DNA of 64,000 bases from Succinivibrionaceae bacterium (GCA_019420905.1 JAHZGH010000013.1:152872-216871); one strand, 5' to 3'. Shown: positions 44,387 to 55,152, counted from the stretch's first letter. The notes: generated by a model not told the origin, from the sequence alone. Translations and numbers: made by a program.

Positions 44387-45367
44387 CTATCTACTTTTAC
44401 CAAAAGCGTTATTGAAGTACTTAAAAAACTCACTGTCAGGCTTTAATACTAAAATATCATTACCTGAATTCATTGACTGTTTATAAGCCTCCATTGAACG
44501 CAAGAATTCATAAAGCTCTGGTGAGCGATTATACGCATCTGCATAAATTTTTGTAGCCTCAGCATCGCCTTCACCACGTAATTTTCTAGCATTACGTTCA
44601 GCTTCAGCAATCTTAACCATTACCTCACGATCTGCCTGAGCTTTAATTGTTTCAGCAGCTCGACGACCCTCAGATCTATGTAATTTAGCTACAGCATCAC
44701 GTTCTGCTCGCATACGCTGATAAATAGAATTTGAAACTTCAGGAGGCAAATTGATCTGCTTCATGCGCACATCAACAATTTTTATGCCTAAAGCCTTAGC
44801 TGAAGAACCTATGTCTCTCAAAGCATTTTGCATAACCTGATCACGCTTAGAATTTACAACAGGCTCCTCACTAAGAGCCTTGTCATCAACAACAGCATCA
44901 AATGAATTATCTAGGCTGTCATTATTAGCACCTGAAACTAACTCATGAATTGTAAGACGTCCAATTTGACTGCGCAAAGAATTATTGATACGACGACGCA
45001 ATAATTCCTCAGCTTGCATCTTATTACCGCCAGCTGTAGTCAAATAATAAGTTGCAGCATCTTCTATTTGCCACTTTACATATGAATCAATGATAACGTC
45101 TTTTTTCTCAGATGTAACAAAGCGATCGGCACTTGAACTTATAGTTTGAATGCGTACATCCATGGTTTTCACTTTATCTAAGAAAGGAATCTTAAAATGC
45201 AGCCCAGGATCAACAATTTTCAAAGCCTGTTCACTATCACGTACTACCTTGCCAAAACGAGTAACAATGCCCTTACTGCCTTCTGAAATTACATAACAGC
45301 CATGAAAGGCAATAAAGCCTACAATAATTAATAAGGCTAAAATTAAATTTAAGTTTAACTTACGCAT
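44387..45367 (-). CDS. hflC: HflC, modulator of FtsH protease
   Basis: HflC forms with HflK a large periplasmic-facing SPFH cage around FtsH. One N-terminal membrane helix (about residues 7-25) is followed by the SPFH/Band 7 domain (GIVTRFGKVVRDSEQALKIV) and a long coiled coil. The length of 326 residues is typical. Its start overlaps the hflK stop by one base. Confidence 0.95.
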   Translation of the reverse strand: MRKLNLNLILALLIIVGFIAFHGCYVISEGSKGIVTRFGKVVRDSEQALKIVDPGLHFKIPFLDKVKTMDVRIQTISSSADRFVTSEKKDVIIDSYVKWQIEDAATYYLTTAGGNKMQAEELLRRRINNSLRSQIGRLTIHELVSGANNDSLDNSFDAVVDDKALSEEPVVNSKRDQVMQNALRDIGSSAKALGIKIVDVRMKQINLPPEVSNSIYQRMRAERDAVAKLHRSEGRRAAETIKAQADREVMVKIAEAERNARKLRGEGDAEATKIYADAYNRSPELYEFLRSMEAYKQSMNSGNDILVLKPDSEFFKYFNNAFGKSR

Positions 45368-46584
45368 TATCTGTCTCTCCGGATATCAGAATAGCCTGAA
45401 GTATTTAAAGGCGGATAAGCGCTGCCTTCAGTTTGAGTATCAGCACTAGTATTCTTCTGTGCTGTATTATCTATCTGAGGTGCAACTTCTTTTATTGCTG
45501 GAGCTTTAGATACCATTTCCTGTTGCGGCAAAGGCATATATAAAACCGGAGCTTGTCCCTGTGGAGCATCAATTAAAACTTTACGAGACTTACTTAACAC
45601 CTCTTGCATAGTCTCAAGATAAATACGTTTACGCGTAATATCAGGAGCCGCTAAATATTCAGGTAAAACCTCTTCAAAACGAGCAACCTCACCTTGAGCC
45701 TTTAATACTACCTGAGAACGATAGCCTTCAGCCTCTTGTGTAATTCGCTGTACTTGACCTTCAGCCTTAGGCAAGACTTCATTAGCATAAGCCTCAGCTT
45801 CTCGTTTATAGCGTTGCTCGTCTTCTTGAGCTGCAATAGCATCGTCAAAAGCTGCTTTTACCTGCTCTGGAGCTCGTGCCGGCAAAAAGTTAACATCAAC
45901 AATAGCAAGTCCTGTATTATAAGGCTCAATAATTGAAGTTAACAAATCACGAGTATTTTGACGAACCATTTCACGTCCTGAGGTTAAAATATCATCCATT
46001 AAAGTATGGCCTACCACAAAACGTAAAGCACTATCTGTTGCCTCTAACAAGCTATTATCAGGATTTACTACCGAATATAGATAACTTACCGGATCTGCTA
46101 TGCGATATTGAACATCCATTTCAACTAGAACAACATTTTCGTCTTCAGTAAGCATTGTTCCTGAAGATTGAATAGCTCTTACACGTTCAATATCAACAAC
46201 ATTTACAGTATCAATACCAGAAAATTTCCAGCGCAAGCCTGGTTCGACCACATCGTAAATTTTGCCAAAACGCAAAACTACGCCTCGTTCAGCTTCTTTT
46301 ACAGTATAAAATCCAGAAAATATATAAAAGCCTAAAAGTACCGCTATGGTTAAAGTCAAACCAAAGCTTGAACTTTTCTTAAGACTATTATTACCGCCTT
46401 GAGATCCTTTTCGCCCCTTGCCTAAAAACATATCCTTTAAGGCTTTGATAACAGCGTCAGCATTAAAACCTTGGCGATTTGTCTGCCTATTAGTACGTCC
46501 CCAAGGATCTTGTTTAGGACTGTCTCGATGACCGTCATCATTATTATTGCCCGGCCCGCCAGAGCCAGGGGCATTCCACCCCAT
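45367..46584 (-). CDS. hflK: HflK, modulator of FtsH protease
   Basis: HflK is the partner of HflC in the FtsH-regulating membrane complex. A Gly/Asn-rich N-terminus (GWNAPGSGGPGN) precedes one membrane helix (about residues 80-100), then the SPFH domain with AERGVVLRFGKIYDVVEPGL and a coiled coil. The C-terminal 50 residues are Ala/Pro/Gln-rich. I prefer the ATG at 46584 because it gives the family start MGWN. The ATGs at 46608 and 46647 are alternatives, and none has a good ribosome site. Confidence 0.93.
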   Translation of the reverse strand: MGWNAPGSGGPGNNNDDGHRDSPKQDPWGRTNRQTNRQGFNADAVIKALKDMFLGKGRKGSQGGNNSLKKSSSFGLTLTIAVLLGFYIFSGFYTVKEAERGVVLRFGKIYDVVEPGLRWKFSGIDTVNVVDIERVRAIQSSGTMLTEDENVVLVEMDVQYRIADPVSYLYSVVNPDNSLLEATDSALRFVVGHTLMDDILTSGREMVRQNTRDLLTSIIEPYNTGLAIVDVNFLPARAPEQVKAAFDDAIAAQEDEQRYKREAEAYANEVLPKAEGQVQRITQEAEGYRSQVVLKAQGEVARFEEVLPEYLAAPDITRKRIYLETMQEVLSKSRKVLIDAPQGQAPVLYMPLPQQEMVSKAPAIKEVAPQIDNTAQKNTSADTQTEGSAYPPLNTSGYSDIRRDR

Positions 46585-46612
46585 TATGTCTATATTTTGG
46601 TTTTTCATAATT

Positions 46613-47974
46613 CTATTCAACCGAATCAAAATCAAATTCTTCTTCAATCCAAGGCAAATTTTTCTCTATGCAAGTTCGCGATAATGCCCCTGAAGTCTGT
46701 TTATCAATGCGTGCACATTCTACTGCAGGCATTGATAATTGCAGATGAGTATTTCCATTATCGTCATAACTCTCGCTCTTTACAGCTAAAGCTGCATAGA
46801 GAAAAGCTCTTAGTTTCCCCTCAGAAGGAGGAATAACCACCTCAAAGTTACATAAATTATCACAAAGAATCTCAGATACACAGTCTAAAAGATTTTCAAG
46901 ACCTTCTCCCGTCTTTGCACTGACGTAAACACGAGTAGGCAAGCCTTTTTCATCGCGCACCACCTCAAATTTACTATCTGTTACCAAATCGCTCTTATTA
47001 TATACAATAAGAGTTTTAACTTGTGCAGCACCTACTTGTTTTAAGACCTCATCCACAGCTTTGATATTGTCTTCTTTACGAGGATCTGACGCATCAACAA
47101 TATGTAATAAGAGATCAGCTTGAGCAGTCTCTTCTAAAGTAGAACGAAAGGCTGCTATAAGATCGTGAGGTAAATGGCGAATAAAACCTACTGTGTCTGC
47201 AAAGACCGTCTTACCTACGCTCTTTAAATTAACTGTTCTTAAAGTTGGATCTAATGTTGCAAATAATTTATCTGCAGCATAAACATCACTTCCACATAAG
47301 CGATTAAAAAGAGTTGATTTACCGGCATTGGTATAACCTACAAACGAAACTACATTTATAGAATTACGCCTGCGAAGATTACGATTTTGTTCTCGACGCC
47401 TTGCAACAATTTCTAAGTCACGCTTAATAATTGTAATACGTTCTCGTAAAGCTCGTCTATCAAGCTCAATCTGGGTCTCGCCAGGTCCTCCGCGTAAGCC
47501 AAAACCACCCTTTTGCCGTTCAAGATGGGTCCATCCGCGCACTAAACGAGCCTGCTCATATTGCAACTGCGCCAGCTCTACTTGCAGTTTACCTTCATAA
47601 GTACGAGCTCTCTGCGCAAAAATTAACAAAATTAGGGCAATACGATCCATCACCCTTACAGAAAAGGCTTTTTCTAAATTGCGCTCCTGCGCTGGACTTA
47701 ATTTACTATTAAAGACGACTGTCTTGGCCTCGGCGGCATTAACTGCTGCTGCCACCTCCAACACCTTACCAGATCCAATAAAAGAACTAGGATCTGGCGC
47801 CTCACGGCGGCAAATAAAAGTTTCACAAGCTTCACCACCTGCAGATTCTACCAGTCGCTTTAATTCTTCTAAATCTTCCTGGTTTTCTTCCGCAGGCAAT
47901 TCAACATGAACAAGTACAGTAGCGCCTAATAACTGATTACTAGAATTATCCGGCATTAGCCTATCTATACTCAT
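46613..47974 (-). CDS. hflX: GTPase HflX
   Basis: HflX is a ribosome-binding GTPase that splits stalled or hibernating ribosomes. The N-terminal HflX domain carries the FGLRGGPGETQIELDRR signature. The G domain follows with GYTNAGKSTLFNRL, ADTVGFIRHLPHDL and YNKSDL. The length of 453 residues is normal. It lies 7 bases after hfq. Confidence 0.96.
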   Translation of the reverse strand: MSIDRLMPDNSSNQLLGATVLVHVELPAEENQEDLEELKRLVESAGGEACETFICRREAPDPSSFIGSGKVLEVAAAVNAAEAKTVVFNSKLSPAQERNLEKAFSVRVMDRIALILLIFAQRARTYEGKLQVELAQLQYEQARLVRGWTHLERQKGGFGLRGGPGETQIELDRRALRERITIIKRDLEIVARRREQNRNLRRRNSINVVSFVGYTNAGKSTLFNRLCGSDVYAADKLFATLDPTLRTVNLKSVGKTVFADTVGFIRHLPHDLIAAFRSTLEETAQADLLLHIVDASDPRKEDNIKAVDEVLKQVGAAQVKTLIVYNKSDLVTDSKFEVVRDEKGLPTRVYVSAKTGEGLENLLDCVSEILCDNLCNFEVVIPPSEGKLRAFLYAALAVKSESYDDNGNTHLQLSMPAVECARIDKQTSGALSRTCIEKNLPWIEEEFDFDSVE

Positions 47975-47981
47975 CTAAAAA

Positions 47982-48230
47982 TTAGGATTCATTATCTTCC
48001 CTATCTTCCTCAAGCTGAGGCAAATTTACTGCTCTAGCAGGAACAATAGTAGAAATGGCATGTTTATAAACCATTTGATTGACTTGATTTTTAAGCAATA
48101 CCACAAATTGATCGAAAGATTCTATCTGACCTTGTAGCTTAATGCCATTAACAAGATAGATAGAGACTAAGATACGTTCCTTACGCAGAGCGTTTAAGAA
48201 GGGATCTTGTAGAGATTGAAGCTTTGCCAT
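47982..48230 (-). CDS. hfq: RNA chaperone Hfq
   Basis: Hfq is a hexameric Sm-like protein that pairs small RNAs with mRNAs. Sm1 (QDPFLNALRKERILVSIYLV) and Sm2 (VYKHAISTIVP) are intact. At 82 residues, the C-terminal tail is short and acidic compared with the 102-residue E. coli protein. A 295-base spacer separates it from miaA, so it probably has its own promoter. Confidence 0.96.
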   Translation of the reverse strand: MAKLQSLQDPFLNALRKERILVSIYLVNGIKLQGQIESFDQFVVLLKNQVNQMVYKHAISTIVPARAVNLPQLEEDREDNES

Positions 48231-48525
48231 AATTATTCCATTTTTAATTTTATTTGTAACAGGAAGCTAATTCTTAACTAAAGCTAAAAACTTTTAAAGG
48301 CTTCAACTGTCGTCATAGTTAAAAACAACTATTCAACCAGCAAAAAAGGCTTAGCCTATTTTTTGATTTTCAAGTATTGCTATCATAAATATCAATATGA
48401 TTCTTCATTCTAACAAAAAGAAAAGTCAAAGTTCAGCCTGTAGCTGTTCCTGATAAAAAAAAATAATAATCAATAGCTACTAATAATAAAATAAGACTTT
48501 TATTTGCATGAAAATTTCTTAATTA

Positions 48526-49485
48526 TTAAATTATAAATTCCTTTATATATGGCTTGATAGTAACTAAAACTTTCTTTAAATTATTTATATCACCAATATC
48601 AAGACGTAATTTATTATTGCTTGAATTAGCCAACGCTCCTCGAAGCCAGGTCATTTGATGTTTTGCTAAATGAGAAGTTGCATGAATTGCAAGCTCTTTC
48701 ATAGTATCAAAGTCATATTTTCCATCAAGGTATTCCCAAATCTGTCGATAGCCGACACAACGCATTGAAGGCATATTTAAATTTAAATCACCTCTTGACT
48801 TTAGAGCTTTTACCTCTTCAACGAAGCCTTGGTCGAGCATTTGCATAAACCGCTCTCTAATCAGTGCACGTAAATATGTTCTATCATCATTTTCAGGTAA
48901 CAAAATACACTCAAAACGATCAAACGGACATGCTTCTGCGGGCTGCTCATCAAAAAAAGAGCTCATACTGCGTCCTGTTTGATAATAAACTTCTAATGCT
49001 CGTGAAATTCTTTGCTTATCATTAGGATTCAAACGAGAATAACTTTTAGGATCAATATTCTTAAGTTTTTCATGCATCTTGGGCCAACCAATTGTCAAAG
49101 CTTCAGTTAAAACATCTGCTCGCACTTTTTCATCGGTTGGAGGCAGAGGAGATAAACCTTCAACTAAAGCTTTATAGTACATCATGGTGCCACCACAAAT
49201 AATTGGCAAAGCTCCCCTTTGAGTAATTTCCTTTACCTTAGCAATACAATCTGTTCTAAAATCAGCAGCACTATAGCTATCTTTAGGGTCGCAAATATCT
49301 ATTAAATGATGCCTGACTAAAGACATCTCCTCTATCGTGGGTTTAGCTGAGCCTATATTCATGCCTTTATAAACTAAGGCTGAATCTAAGCTTATAATCT
49401 CACAGCGCAAATATTTGCTTAAAGCAATTGCTAACGAGGTTTTACCAGAGGCCGTAGGTCCTAAAATTACTAAAGCAAACATCAT
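48526..49485 (-). CDS. miaA: tRNA dimethylallyltransferase
   Basis: MiaA adds the isopentenyl group to A37 of tRNAs reading UNN codons. The P-loop GPTASGKTSLA, the SLDSALVYKGMNIGSAKP region and the FECILLP and GYRQIWEYL stretches identify it. The length of 319 residues is typical. Its ATG overlaps the mutL stop (ATGA). Confidence 0.96.
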   Translation of the reverse strand: MMFALVILGPTASGKTSLAIALSKYLRCEIISLDSALVYKGMNIGSAKPTIEEMSLVRHHLIDICDPKDSYSAADFRTDCIAKVKEITQRGALPIICGGTMMYYKALVEGLSPLPPTDEKVRADVLTEALTIGWPKMHEKLKNIDPKSYSRLNPNDKQRISRALEVYYQTGRSMSSFFDEQPAEACPFDRFECILLPENDDRTYLRALIRERFMQMLDQGFVEEVKALKSRGDLNLNMPSMRCVGYRQIWEYLDGKYDFDTMKELAIHATSHLAKHQMTWLRGALANSSNNKLRLDIGDINNLKKVLVTIKPYIKEFII

Positions 49486-51329
49486 GCCCTTCCTAAAAAT
49501 TCCTTAGCTAAGCGTTTAATCGGCACTTCCTGACAATCTTCCCCTAAAGACAACAAATCATCTAAGGAATTTAATCTATCCAAAAGTTCTTGAATCTTAT
49601 TTTGAGTTAAAACAATCGGGAAGGATGCCTTGGCAATCAAATCTGCTAATTGCATAGGACAGATTCCTCTACTTAAATCATCTTTAGCTGCCGCTATTAT
49701 TGTTAAGGCATTAGGAGCTAAGTTAGCTAAATCACAACCACGAATAACTTCTGGTATAGACTGTAATGAGACTGTATTTCTACTTAAATCTATGTTAAAG
49801 CCACAACGACTGGCATTTTCCCTAGCGTCTTTTAAAGCTTTAAGCTGCAGTGGTCCTAATTTAACTGCAAAAGGTACAAGCATTGGTGATAACTTAACAT
49901 TATCCTTTAAAACCTCTTGCGTGTATTCTAAAATCCGCACCTTAATTAAAAGGCTATCTGTTTTAACAAAAAAGAACCTATTATCAAAACGAACTAAACT
50001 TGCTCCACAAACAGGCTCGTCTAAAATAGTAAAAATGGAATTTTTTCTTACAGCAGAAATATCTATATCAGACAAGGTATGCACGCGATCTATACTTACG
50101 TATGCATCTTGCTCCCTCTTATTTACAGACTCTTGAGCATTTTTAAAAAAGTTCTCTTGCACAGAAGATGCAGTTAAATTCTTTTTGATAGGCTTAAGAG
50201 CCAAAGAGCTGTCATATGTATTATTAGGCCTTATAGGGGTTGAACTTACTCCGCTTGGAAAGGCAGGTAAATTTTCAGGGGGATTTATCTCTCTAAAATC
50301 TAAGCTTTCTTCTGACAAAGCGTTGTCAAGATAGCGACTTAAAGAATTGATTATAGTTTGCACTACAATATCATGAACTTGTGCCGTATTATGAAAACGC
50401 ACCTCATCTTTACGCGGATGAACATTTACATCCACTTCATGAGGGTCACATCGTAAATACACTACAGCCCTTACTGGAACATTGCGATGATAACTTTCAA
50501 AAAAACCTTCCTTAAGAGCATGACTCAACATTCTGTCGGCAACAGCACGTCCATTCAGAAAAATATAAACAAGCTCTTGAACCTGAGCAAAAGCTGGAGG
50601 AGCGGGAAGCAAAATGCCTTCTATCTCTAAGGAAGGATGCTCCCCTTTAATCACAATGCCTTCGCGTTCGAATTCTGGCCCTAAAAGCTTAGATAATCTT
50701 CGCATCTTAGAGCTTTCATCTGTCGCTGCATTAACCTTACATAAACTTTTACCCTCACTTATTAGCTCAAAGCCTAAGTGAGGATTAGCTAAAGCACATC
50801 TCGTAAAAACATCTCTTATTTTCAGCATCTCCGATCGATCAGATTTTAAAAAACGTCTTCTTGCCGGAGTATTAAAAAAGAGCTCGCTTACCTCAACTGA
50901 AGTTCCATCTAAATGAGCTGCAGGAAATATCTTGCTTATCTGCTCAGGGCCTTCAACATATACACTATATGCGTTTTCTGATTCTCTAACCTTTGAAGTC
51001 AAAGTAAGCTTTGAAACTGAGGCTATCGAAGCTAAAGCCTCACCTCTAAAACCTAGAGTTGTAATAGCATTTAAATCATCAAAAGTAGAAATTTTTGAAG
51101 TAGCATGCGGGGCTAAGGCCAATGCCAGCTCATCCTTAGGTATACCTACACCATCATCACGTACACGGATAAGCTGTCTTCCTGCCCCTTTTATTTCTAA
51201 AATAATTTTTTTCCCTCCAGCATCTACGGCATTTTCCAATAATTCCTTTACAACTGATGCTGGTCGCTCCACTACTTCCCCTGCCGCAATTTGATTTGCA
51301 AGCTGTACAGATAATCTTCTAATGGTCAT
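49482..51329 (-). CDS. mutL: DNA mismatch repair protein MutL
   Basis: MutL couples mismatch recognition by MutS to strand nicking. The GHL ATPase motifs are present: ELLENAVDAG, RDDGVGIP and TLGFRGEALASI. A linker (about 335-430) joins the N-terminal part to the dimerisation domain. The C-terminal DQHAAHER endonuclease motif is absent, as in E. coli and others that use MutH. The length is 615 residues. Confidence 0.96.
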   Translation of the reverse strand: MTIRRLSVQLANQIAAGEVVERPASVVKELLENAVDAGGKKIILEIKGAGRQLIRVRDDGVGIPKDELALALAPHATSKISTFDDLNAITTLGFRGEALASIASVSKLTLTSKVRESENAYSVYVEGPEQISKIFPAAHLDGTSVEVSELFFNTPARRRFLKSDRSEMLKIRDVFTRCALANPHLGFELISEGKSLCKVNAATDESSKMRRLSKLLGPEFEREGIVIKGEHPSLEIEGILLPAPPAFAQVQELVYIFLNGRAVADRMLSHALKEGFFESYHRNVPVRAVVYLRCDPHEVDVNVHPRKDEVRFHNTAQVHDIVVQTIINSLSRYLDNALSEESLDFREINPPENLPAFPSGVSSTPIRPNNTYDSSLALKPIKKNLTASSVQENFFKNAQESVNKREQDAYVSIDRVHTLSDIDISAVRKNSIFTILDEPVCGASLVRFDNRFFFVKTDSLLIKVRILEYTQEVLKDNVKLSPMLVPFAVKLGPLQLKALKDARENASRCGFNIDLSRNTVSLQSIPEVIRGCDLANLAPNALTIIAAAKDDLSRGICPMQLADLIAKASFPIVLTQNKIQELLDRLNSLDDLLSLGEDCQEVPIKRLAKEFLGRA

Positions 51330-52906
51330 GGTAAATATAGAGTTTGCCCTTTATGAATCACATTAGTCGTTAAAGCGTTGACTCTTTTAAGTTCTTTTAC
51401 AGAAGTCTTATAGCGTGTTGCAATAGCAGATAAAGAATCTCCTGCTTTAACTACAACTGATTTACCACTAGATCGAGAGCGAGCTGCTGATTCAACTCGC
51501 GATTGCAATTTTTTTGCAGGATATTTTTCATAGTATGATTTAATACCCTGATAAATATGATAAGCAATTTGCTTTTGATAATTAGGCTGATTTAATTGAA
51601 TTTCTTCATAACGATTAGACAGATAGCCAGTCTCTACTAATAAAGAAGGAATATCCGGTGCTTTTAATACAGCTAATGATGCATGTACAGGAGTTTTCTT
51701 CTTTACGTGAGTAAAATTACCTAATTTTTTTAGAATTTCTGTTCCTAGCAGATAACCTTCAGAACGAGTATTGGTTGAAGACATATCTAAAATAGTAGCA
51801 GCTAAATAAGGATTACCCACACTTTGCTCTAGAACTTCGCTCGCACCTCCTAAAAGTTTATCTGATTGCTTATTTTTCAATATCTTTCCGTTTTCTCTAG
51901 TAGCTCTATTTTCAGATAAAACCCAAACAGAAACCCCTCGGGCAGAAGAACTCTTTGATGCTACGCTATCGGCATGAATCGAGATCAATAAATCAGCTTT
52001 ACGCTTACGAGCAATCTCTGATCTAGCATCTAAAGATAAAAATACATCCTTATTACGAGTTAAAACACTTCTAAATTTAGGGTTAGAGTTAATATATTTA
52101 GCTAAAGCCTGAGAAATAGCCAAAGTTACATTTTTTTCTCGAACTCCTCTGCTGCCTATAGCGCCAGGATCTTTACCTCCATGCCCTGCATCTATAGCAA
52201 TAATAAAAGGACGAGCTATCGGCATAGCCTGTACAGGAGAAGGGGGAGCTTTAGCTTCAGCCACAGTTTCACTATCTAAATTCTGTACCTGTCGTTTAGC
52301 CTGAGCTTTTTGCTGAGCTACAGTCTGCTTTGCATAATCTTCACGTAGCTTAGCAAGCTTTTTTGAATAATTATCAGCTTGTTCTTTAGACATTGTCCGC
52401 AGGCCATCTTTCCCTGCAGTACTGCAAGCTATAAATAAGTCTCGCTCTTGCTCCTGCAAAGTACGTGTGTCTGAACTTTGCGCAATAGCTGTATTTCCGC
52501 TGCCACTATGCGGAAAATCTATCACAATCCGATAATTATCTGTTCCTTTTTGCGGCTCTAACAGGAAATATTCAGGATCACCACAGCTTCCTCGAGAAAA
52601 TAAATAACGAACATCATTGCCATCTAAAGCCCGAGAAAATGATATTAGACAAGATTTATCATTAAAATTTATTTTTTGCGGTGCATTCTTAGCATTGTTT
52701 AAATTCTTAATACGTATATTAAAACTTTTATAGCTCAGCGCTGTGGTATATACAGGTTTTTTATCCACGTCTATAACTATACGTGTTTTATCCGTATTTA
52801 CATAAGAGCGTAAAGACTTAATTTCAGTCGCACTAGCTACTGAAATTGATGTACACAAAACAATGCACAAAAAAGACTTAATAATTCCAGATAAGAATAA
52901 TTTCAT
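51326..52906 (-). CDS. amiB: N-acetylmuramoyl-L-alanine amidase (AmiB-like)
   Basis: This periplasmic zinc amidase cuts peptide stems from septal peptidoglycan for daughter-cell separation. The order is a signal peptide (to about residue 26), an AMIN domain (about 30-130), a coiled linker, an Amidase_3 domain with zinc residues in AIDAGHGGKDPGA, REKNVTL, LISIHADS and LLVETGYLSN, and a single C-terminal LysM (AGDSLSAIATRYKTSVKEL). The LysM and the locus point to AmiB. Confidence 0.93.
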   Translation of the reverse strand: MKLFLSGIIKSFLCIVLCTSISVASATEIKSLRSYVNTDKTRIVIDVDKKPVYTTALSYKSFNIRIKNLNNAKNAPQKINFNDKSCLISFSRALDGNDVRYLFSRGSCGDPEYFLLEPQKGTDNYRIVIDFPHSGSGNTAIAQSSDTRTLQEQERDLFIACSTAGKDGLRTMSKEQADNYSKKLAKLREDYAKQTVAQQKAQAKRQVQNLDSETVAEAKAPPSPVQAMPIARPFIIAIDAGHGGKDPGAIGSRGVREKNVTLAISQALAKYINSNPKFRSVLTRNKDVFLSLDARSEIARKRKADLLISIHADSVASKSSSARGVSVWVLSENRATRENGKILKNKQSDKLLGGASEVLEQSVGNPYLAATILDMSSTNTRSEGYLLGTEILKKLGNFTHVKKKTPVHASLAVLKAPDIPSLLVETGYLSNRYEEIQLNQPNYQKQIAYHIYQGIKSYYEKYPAKKLQSRVESAARSRSSGKSVVVKAGDSLSAIATRYKTSVKELKRVNALTTNVIHKGQTLYLP

Positions 52907-53391
52907 TGAAATTTAGTATTTATAGCTTGCATGTTGTCATCAGTGAGTAAGCTTGATTCTATCACAACACGACGCTGATTCTGAGCATAATCAAAAGTGA
53001 TTTTTATATCGCTTTTAGGAATATAGCCGCAAGCCTTCTGAGGCCATTCAATTAAACATACCGCAGACTTAGCAAAATAATCACGAATACCCATATATTC
53101 AAGCTCTTCAGGGTCTAAAAGTCTGTATAAATCAAAATGATATATTTTATAATTCCGAAATTCATAACTTTCAACTAGGGTATAAGTAGGAGAGCGGACT
53201 ACTCCTTCATAGCCGCAGGCTTTGATAAAACCTCGAGAAAAAGTCGTTTTGCCAGCACCTAAATCTCCATCTAAATATACGCAAACAGCTTGATCTAGAT
53301 TCTGACTTAGGGAGGTAATAATTTTAGCACAAATAGCTCCTAAAAGCTCTGTTTGTTCCTGTCCTTTAAGATTTAAAATCAATGATGCCAT
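52903..53391 (-). CDS. tsaE: tRNA threonylcarbamoyladenosine biosynthesis ATPase
   Basis: TsaE is the ATPase that supports t6A37 synthesis by the TsaBD complex. The P-loop GDLGAGKTTFSRGF, then SPTYTLVESYE and HFDLYRLLDPEELEYMG, are diagnostic. The length is 162 residues. It overlaps yjeF by 26 bases upstream and amiB by 4 bases downstream. Confidence 0.95.
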   Translation of the reverse strand: MASLILNLKGQEQTELLGAICAKIITSLSQNLDQAVCVYLDGDLGAGKTTFSRGFIKACGYEGVVRSPTYTLVESYEFRNYKIYHFDLYRLLDPEELEYMGIRDYFAKSAVCLIEWPQKACGYIPKSDIKITFDYAQNQRRVVIESSLLTDDNMQAINTKFQ

Positions 53392-54880
53392 TTACAAGTT
53401 TCCTAATATAAGGGCACAGATCTAAAGGTAATGTGCCAATAATGCCGTTCTTCATTGCAGATAATTCACCAGCACGCCCGTGAATTATAGATGCGCATAC
53501 TGTTGCTAAATTTAAACTTAATCCTTGCGCTAATAATGCCGCAATCATACCGGTTAATAAATCACCCATTCCTCCTGCGGCCATAGCAGGAGAGCCTTCT
53601 GAAATAATTGTAAAACGCTTGCCGTCATAAATGACTGTACCAGCCCCCTTGAGCAACACTACTCCACCAAAGCGCTGATGTAAATTAAAAGCAGCAGTAA
53701 ACCTATCTTGATTTACCTCTTGAGCACTTATATGCAAAAGTCTTCCTGCTTCAGCAGGATGAGGAGTAATAATTAGACGTTCAGATTGAATAAATTCGCC
53801 TTCTGCGATCAAATTTAAAGCATCTGCATCTGCAATGATAGGCTTTCTTACACCATCTAAACTATGCAAAACAGCACAAGCTTCAGAACTCTTGCCTAAA
53901 CCTGGCCCTATAGCGATTACATCAGCCCAGCAAATTGCCCGACTTAATGCCTCCTCATCGTGCATATTAAGCGTCATCAACTCAGGCCTTAGTGCATTGA
54001 TAGCACTAACATTATCTGGATCTGTTGCAATTTTTACCAGTCCTGCTCCAGCTCGAAGGGCGCCAACTCCACAGATAGCGGCTGCCCCTCCCATACCAAA
54101 AGCGCCTGCTATCAACAGAACTTTCCCGCTATCTCCTTTATTACTTGAAGGCACGCGCACCGGCAAATCTTGGACTATATCCTCATAGCCTAAACGCTGA
54201 TAAGGTATGGATTGATTTCCATTTACAAGCTTTTGACCATAAAAAGGCAAAACGTTTATACCTAAACTTTCAAAACACAGCTCTCCTGTATAATCAACAG
54301 CATCTGCAGTCAAAATTCCAGGCTTTAATGCAAGCATACAAACAGTTTTATCCGCTTTAACACAATTTCCTGGAACAAAGCCTGTATCAGCCATTACTCC
54401 AGAAGGCACATCAATTGCGATTTTATAGCCCTGCAGATCATTTATAAATAAAATCCATTCCGCAGCATCCGCTTTTGGAGCACTCTTAATACCTGTCCCT
54501 AAAAGAGCATCAACTATCACCTCTGGCGACCCTTCTTGAGGCAAAGCAAACTCTACCCTACCGCCTTTTGACTGATAATATTCAAAAGCAATACAAGCTT
54601 CAGAGCCCTCATGTGGACGTCCAGAAGCAAAAACACGATGATTTATGCCTTTTTCAATTAAGCATAAAGCAACTACATAACCGTCACCGCCATTATTACC
54701 TCGACCGCAGAAAATCCATACCTCTCTTGGATGCGGAAAATCTTTTAAAATATGGTTAAAAACACTGCGACCGGCCTTTTCCATTAAATCATAACAATGG
54801 CCGTTATGACTTTTAGCATGTACCTGTTCTATATAACGGACCTCAGCGCTTGTGAAGACCTGCTGCGGAAGCTGTTGCAT
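53366..54880 (-). CDS. nnr: Bifunctional NAD(P)H-hydrate epimerase / dehydratase
   Basis: This protein repairs hydrated NADH and NADPH. The N-terminal YjeF_N epimerase (about residues 1-215) has FCGRGNNGGDGYVVALCL and DALLGTGI. The C-terminal ribokinase-like dehydratase has GKVLLIAGAFGMGGAAAI, AIGPGLG, IADADALNL and AAGGMGDLLTGMI. The length of 504 residues matches E. coli NnrD/YjeF. It is the first gene of the cluster running to purA. Confidence 0.95.
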   Translation of the reverse strand: MQQLPQQVFTSAEVRYIEQVHAKSHNGHCYDLMEKAGRSVFNHILKDFPHPREVWIFCGRGNNGGDGYVVALCLIEKGINHRVFASGRPHEGSEACIAFEYYQSKGGRVEFALPQEGSPEVIVDALLGTGIKSAPKADAAEWILFINDLQGYKIAIDVPSGVMADTGFVPGNCVKADKTVCMLALKPGILTADAVDYTGELCFESLGINVLPFYGQKLVNGNQSIPYQRLGYEDIVQDLPVRVPSSNKGDSGKVLLIAGAFGMGGAAAICGVGALRAGAGLVKIATDPDNVSAINALRPELMTLNMHDEEALSRAICWADVIAIGPGLGKSSEACAVLHSLDGVRKPIIADADALNLIAEGEFIQSERLIITPHPAEAGRLLHISAQEVNQDRFTAAFNLHQRFGGVVLLKGAGTVIYDGKRFTIISEGSPAMAAGGMGDLLTGMIAALLAQGLSLNLATVCASIIHGRAGELSAMKNGIIGTLPLDLCPYIRKLVNGIIDFKS

Positions 54881-55152
54881 ATTTCACCTCGTCATTATTT
54901 TTATAATAATATCAGATGCTCCAACAAATTTACGCAATTCTTACCTGTATATACTCATATAAAATTGAAATTTCACATTCATATATCAAAAAAATCCCGT
55001 CATCTAAATAAGCTTAAATTTTATTTAAACAACTTTTATTAGTTATATTCGAAAAGATACATAAAATGTGATTTAAGCCTAAGGATATTTAACTTTAGAT
55101 AAAAAAAACTCTGTTAATATATTTAAAAATAAATTTTTAATTAGAGGTAAAC

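Noticed and set aside
49630..50136. 168-residue plus-strand frame inside mutL
   Set aside because: Antisense shadow of a strong coding region; composition and content give no independent support.
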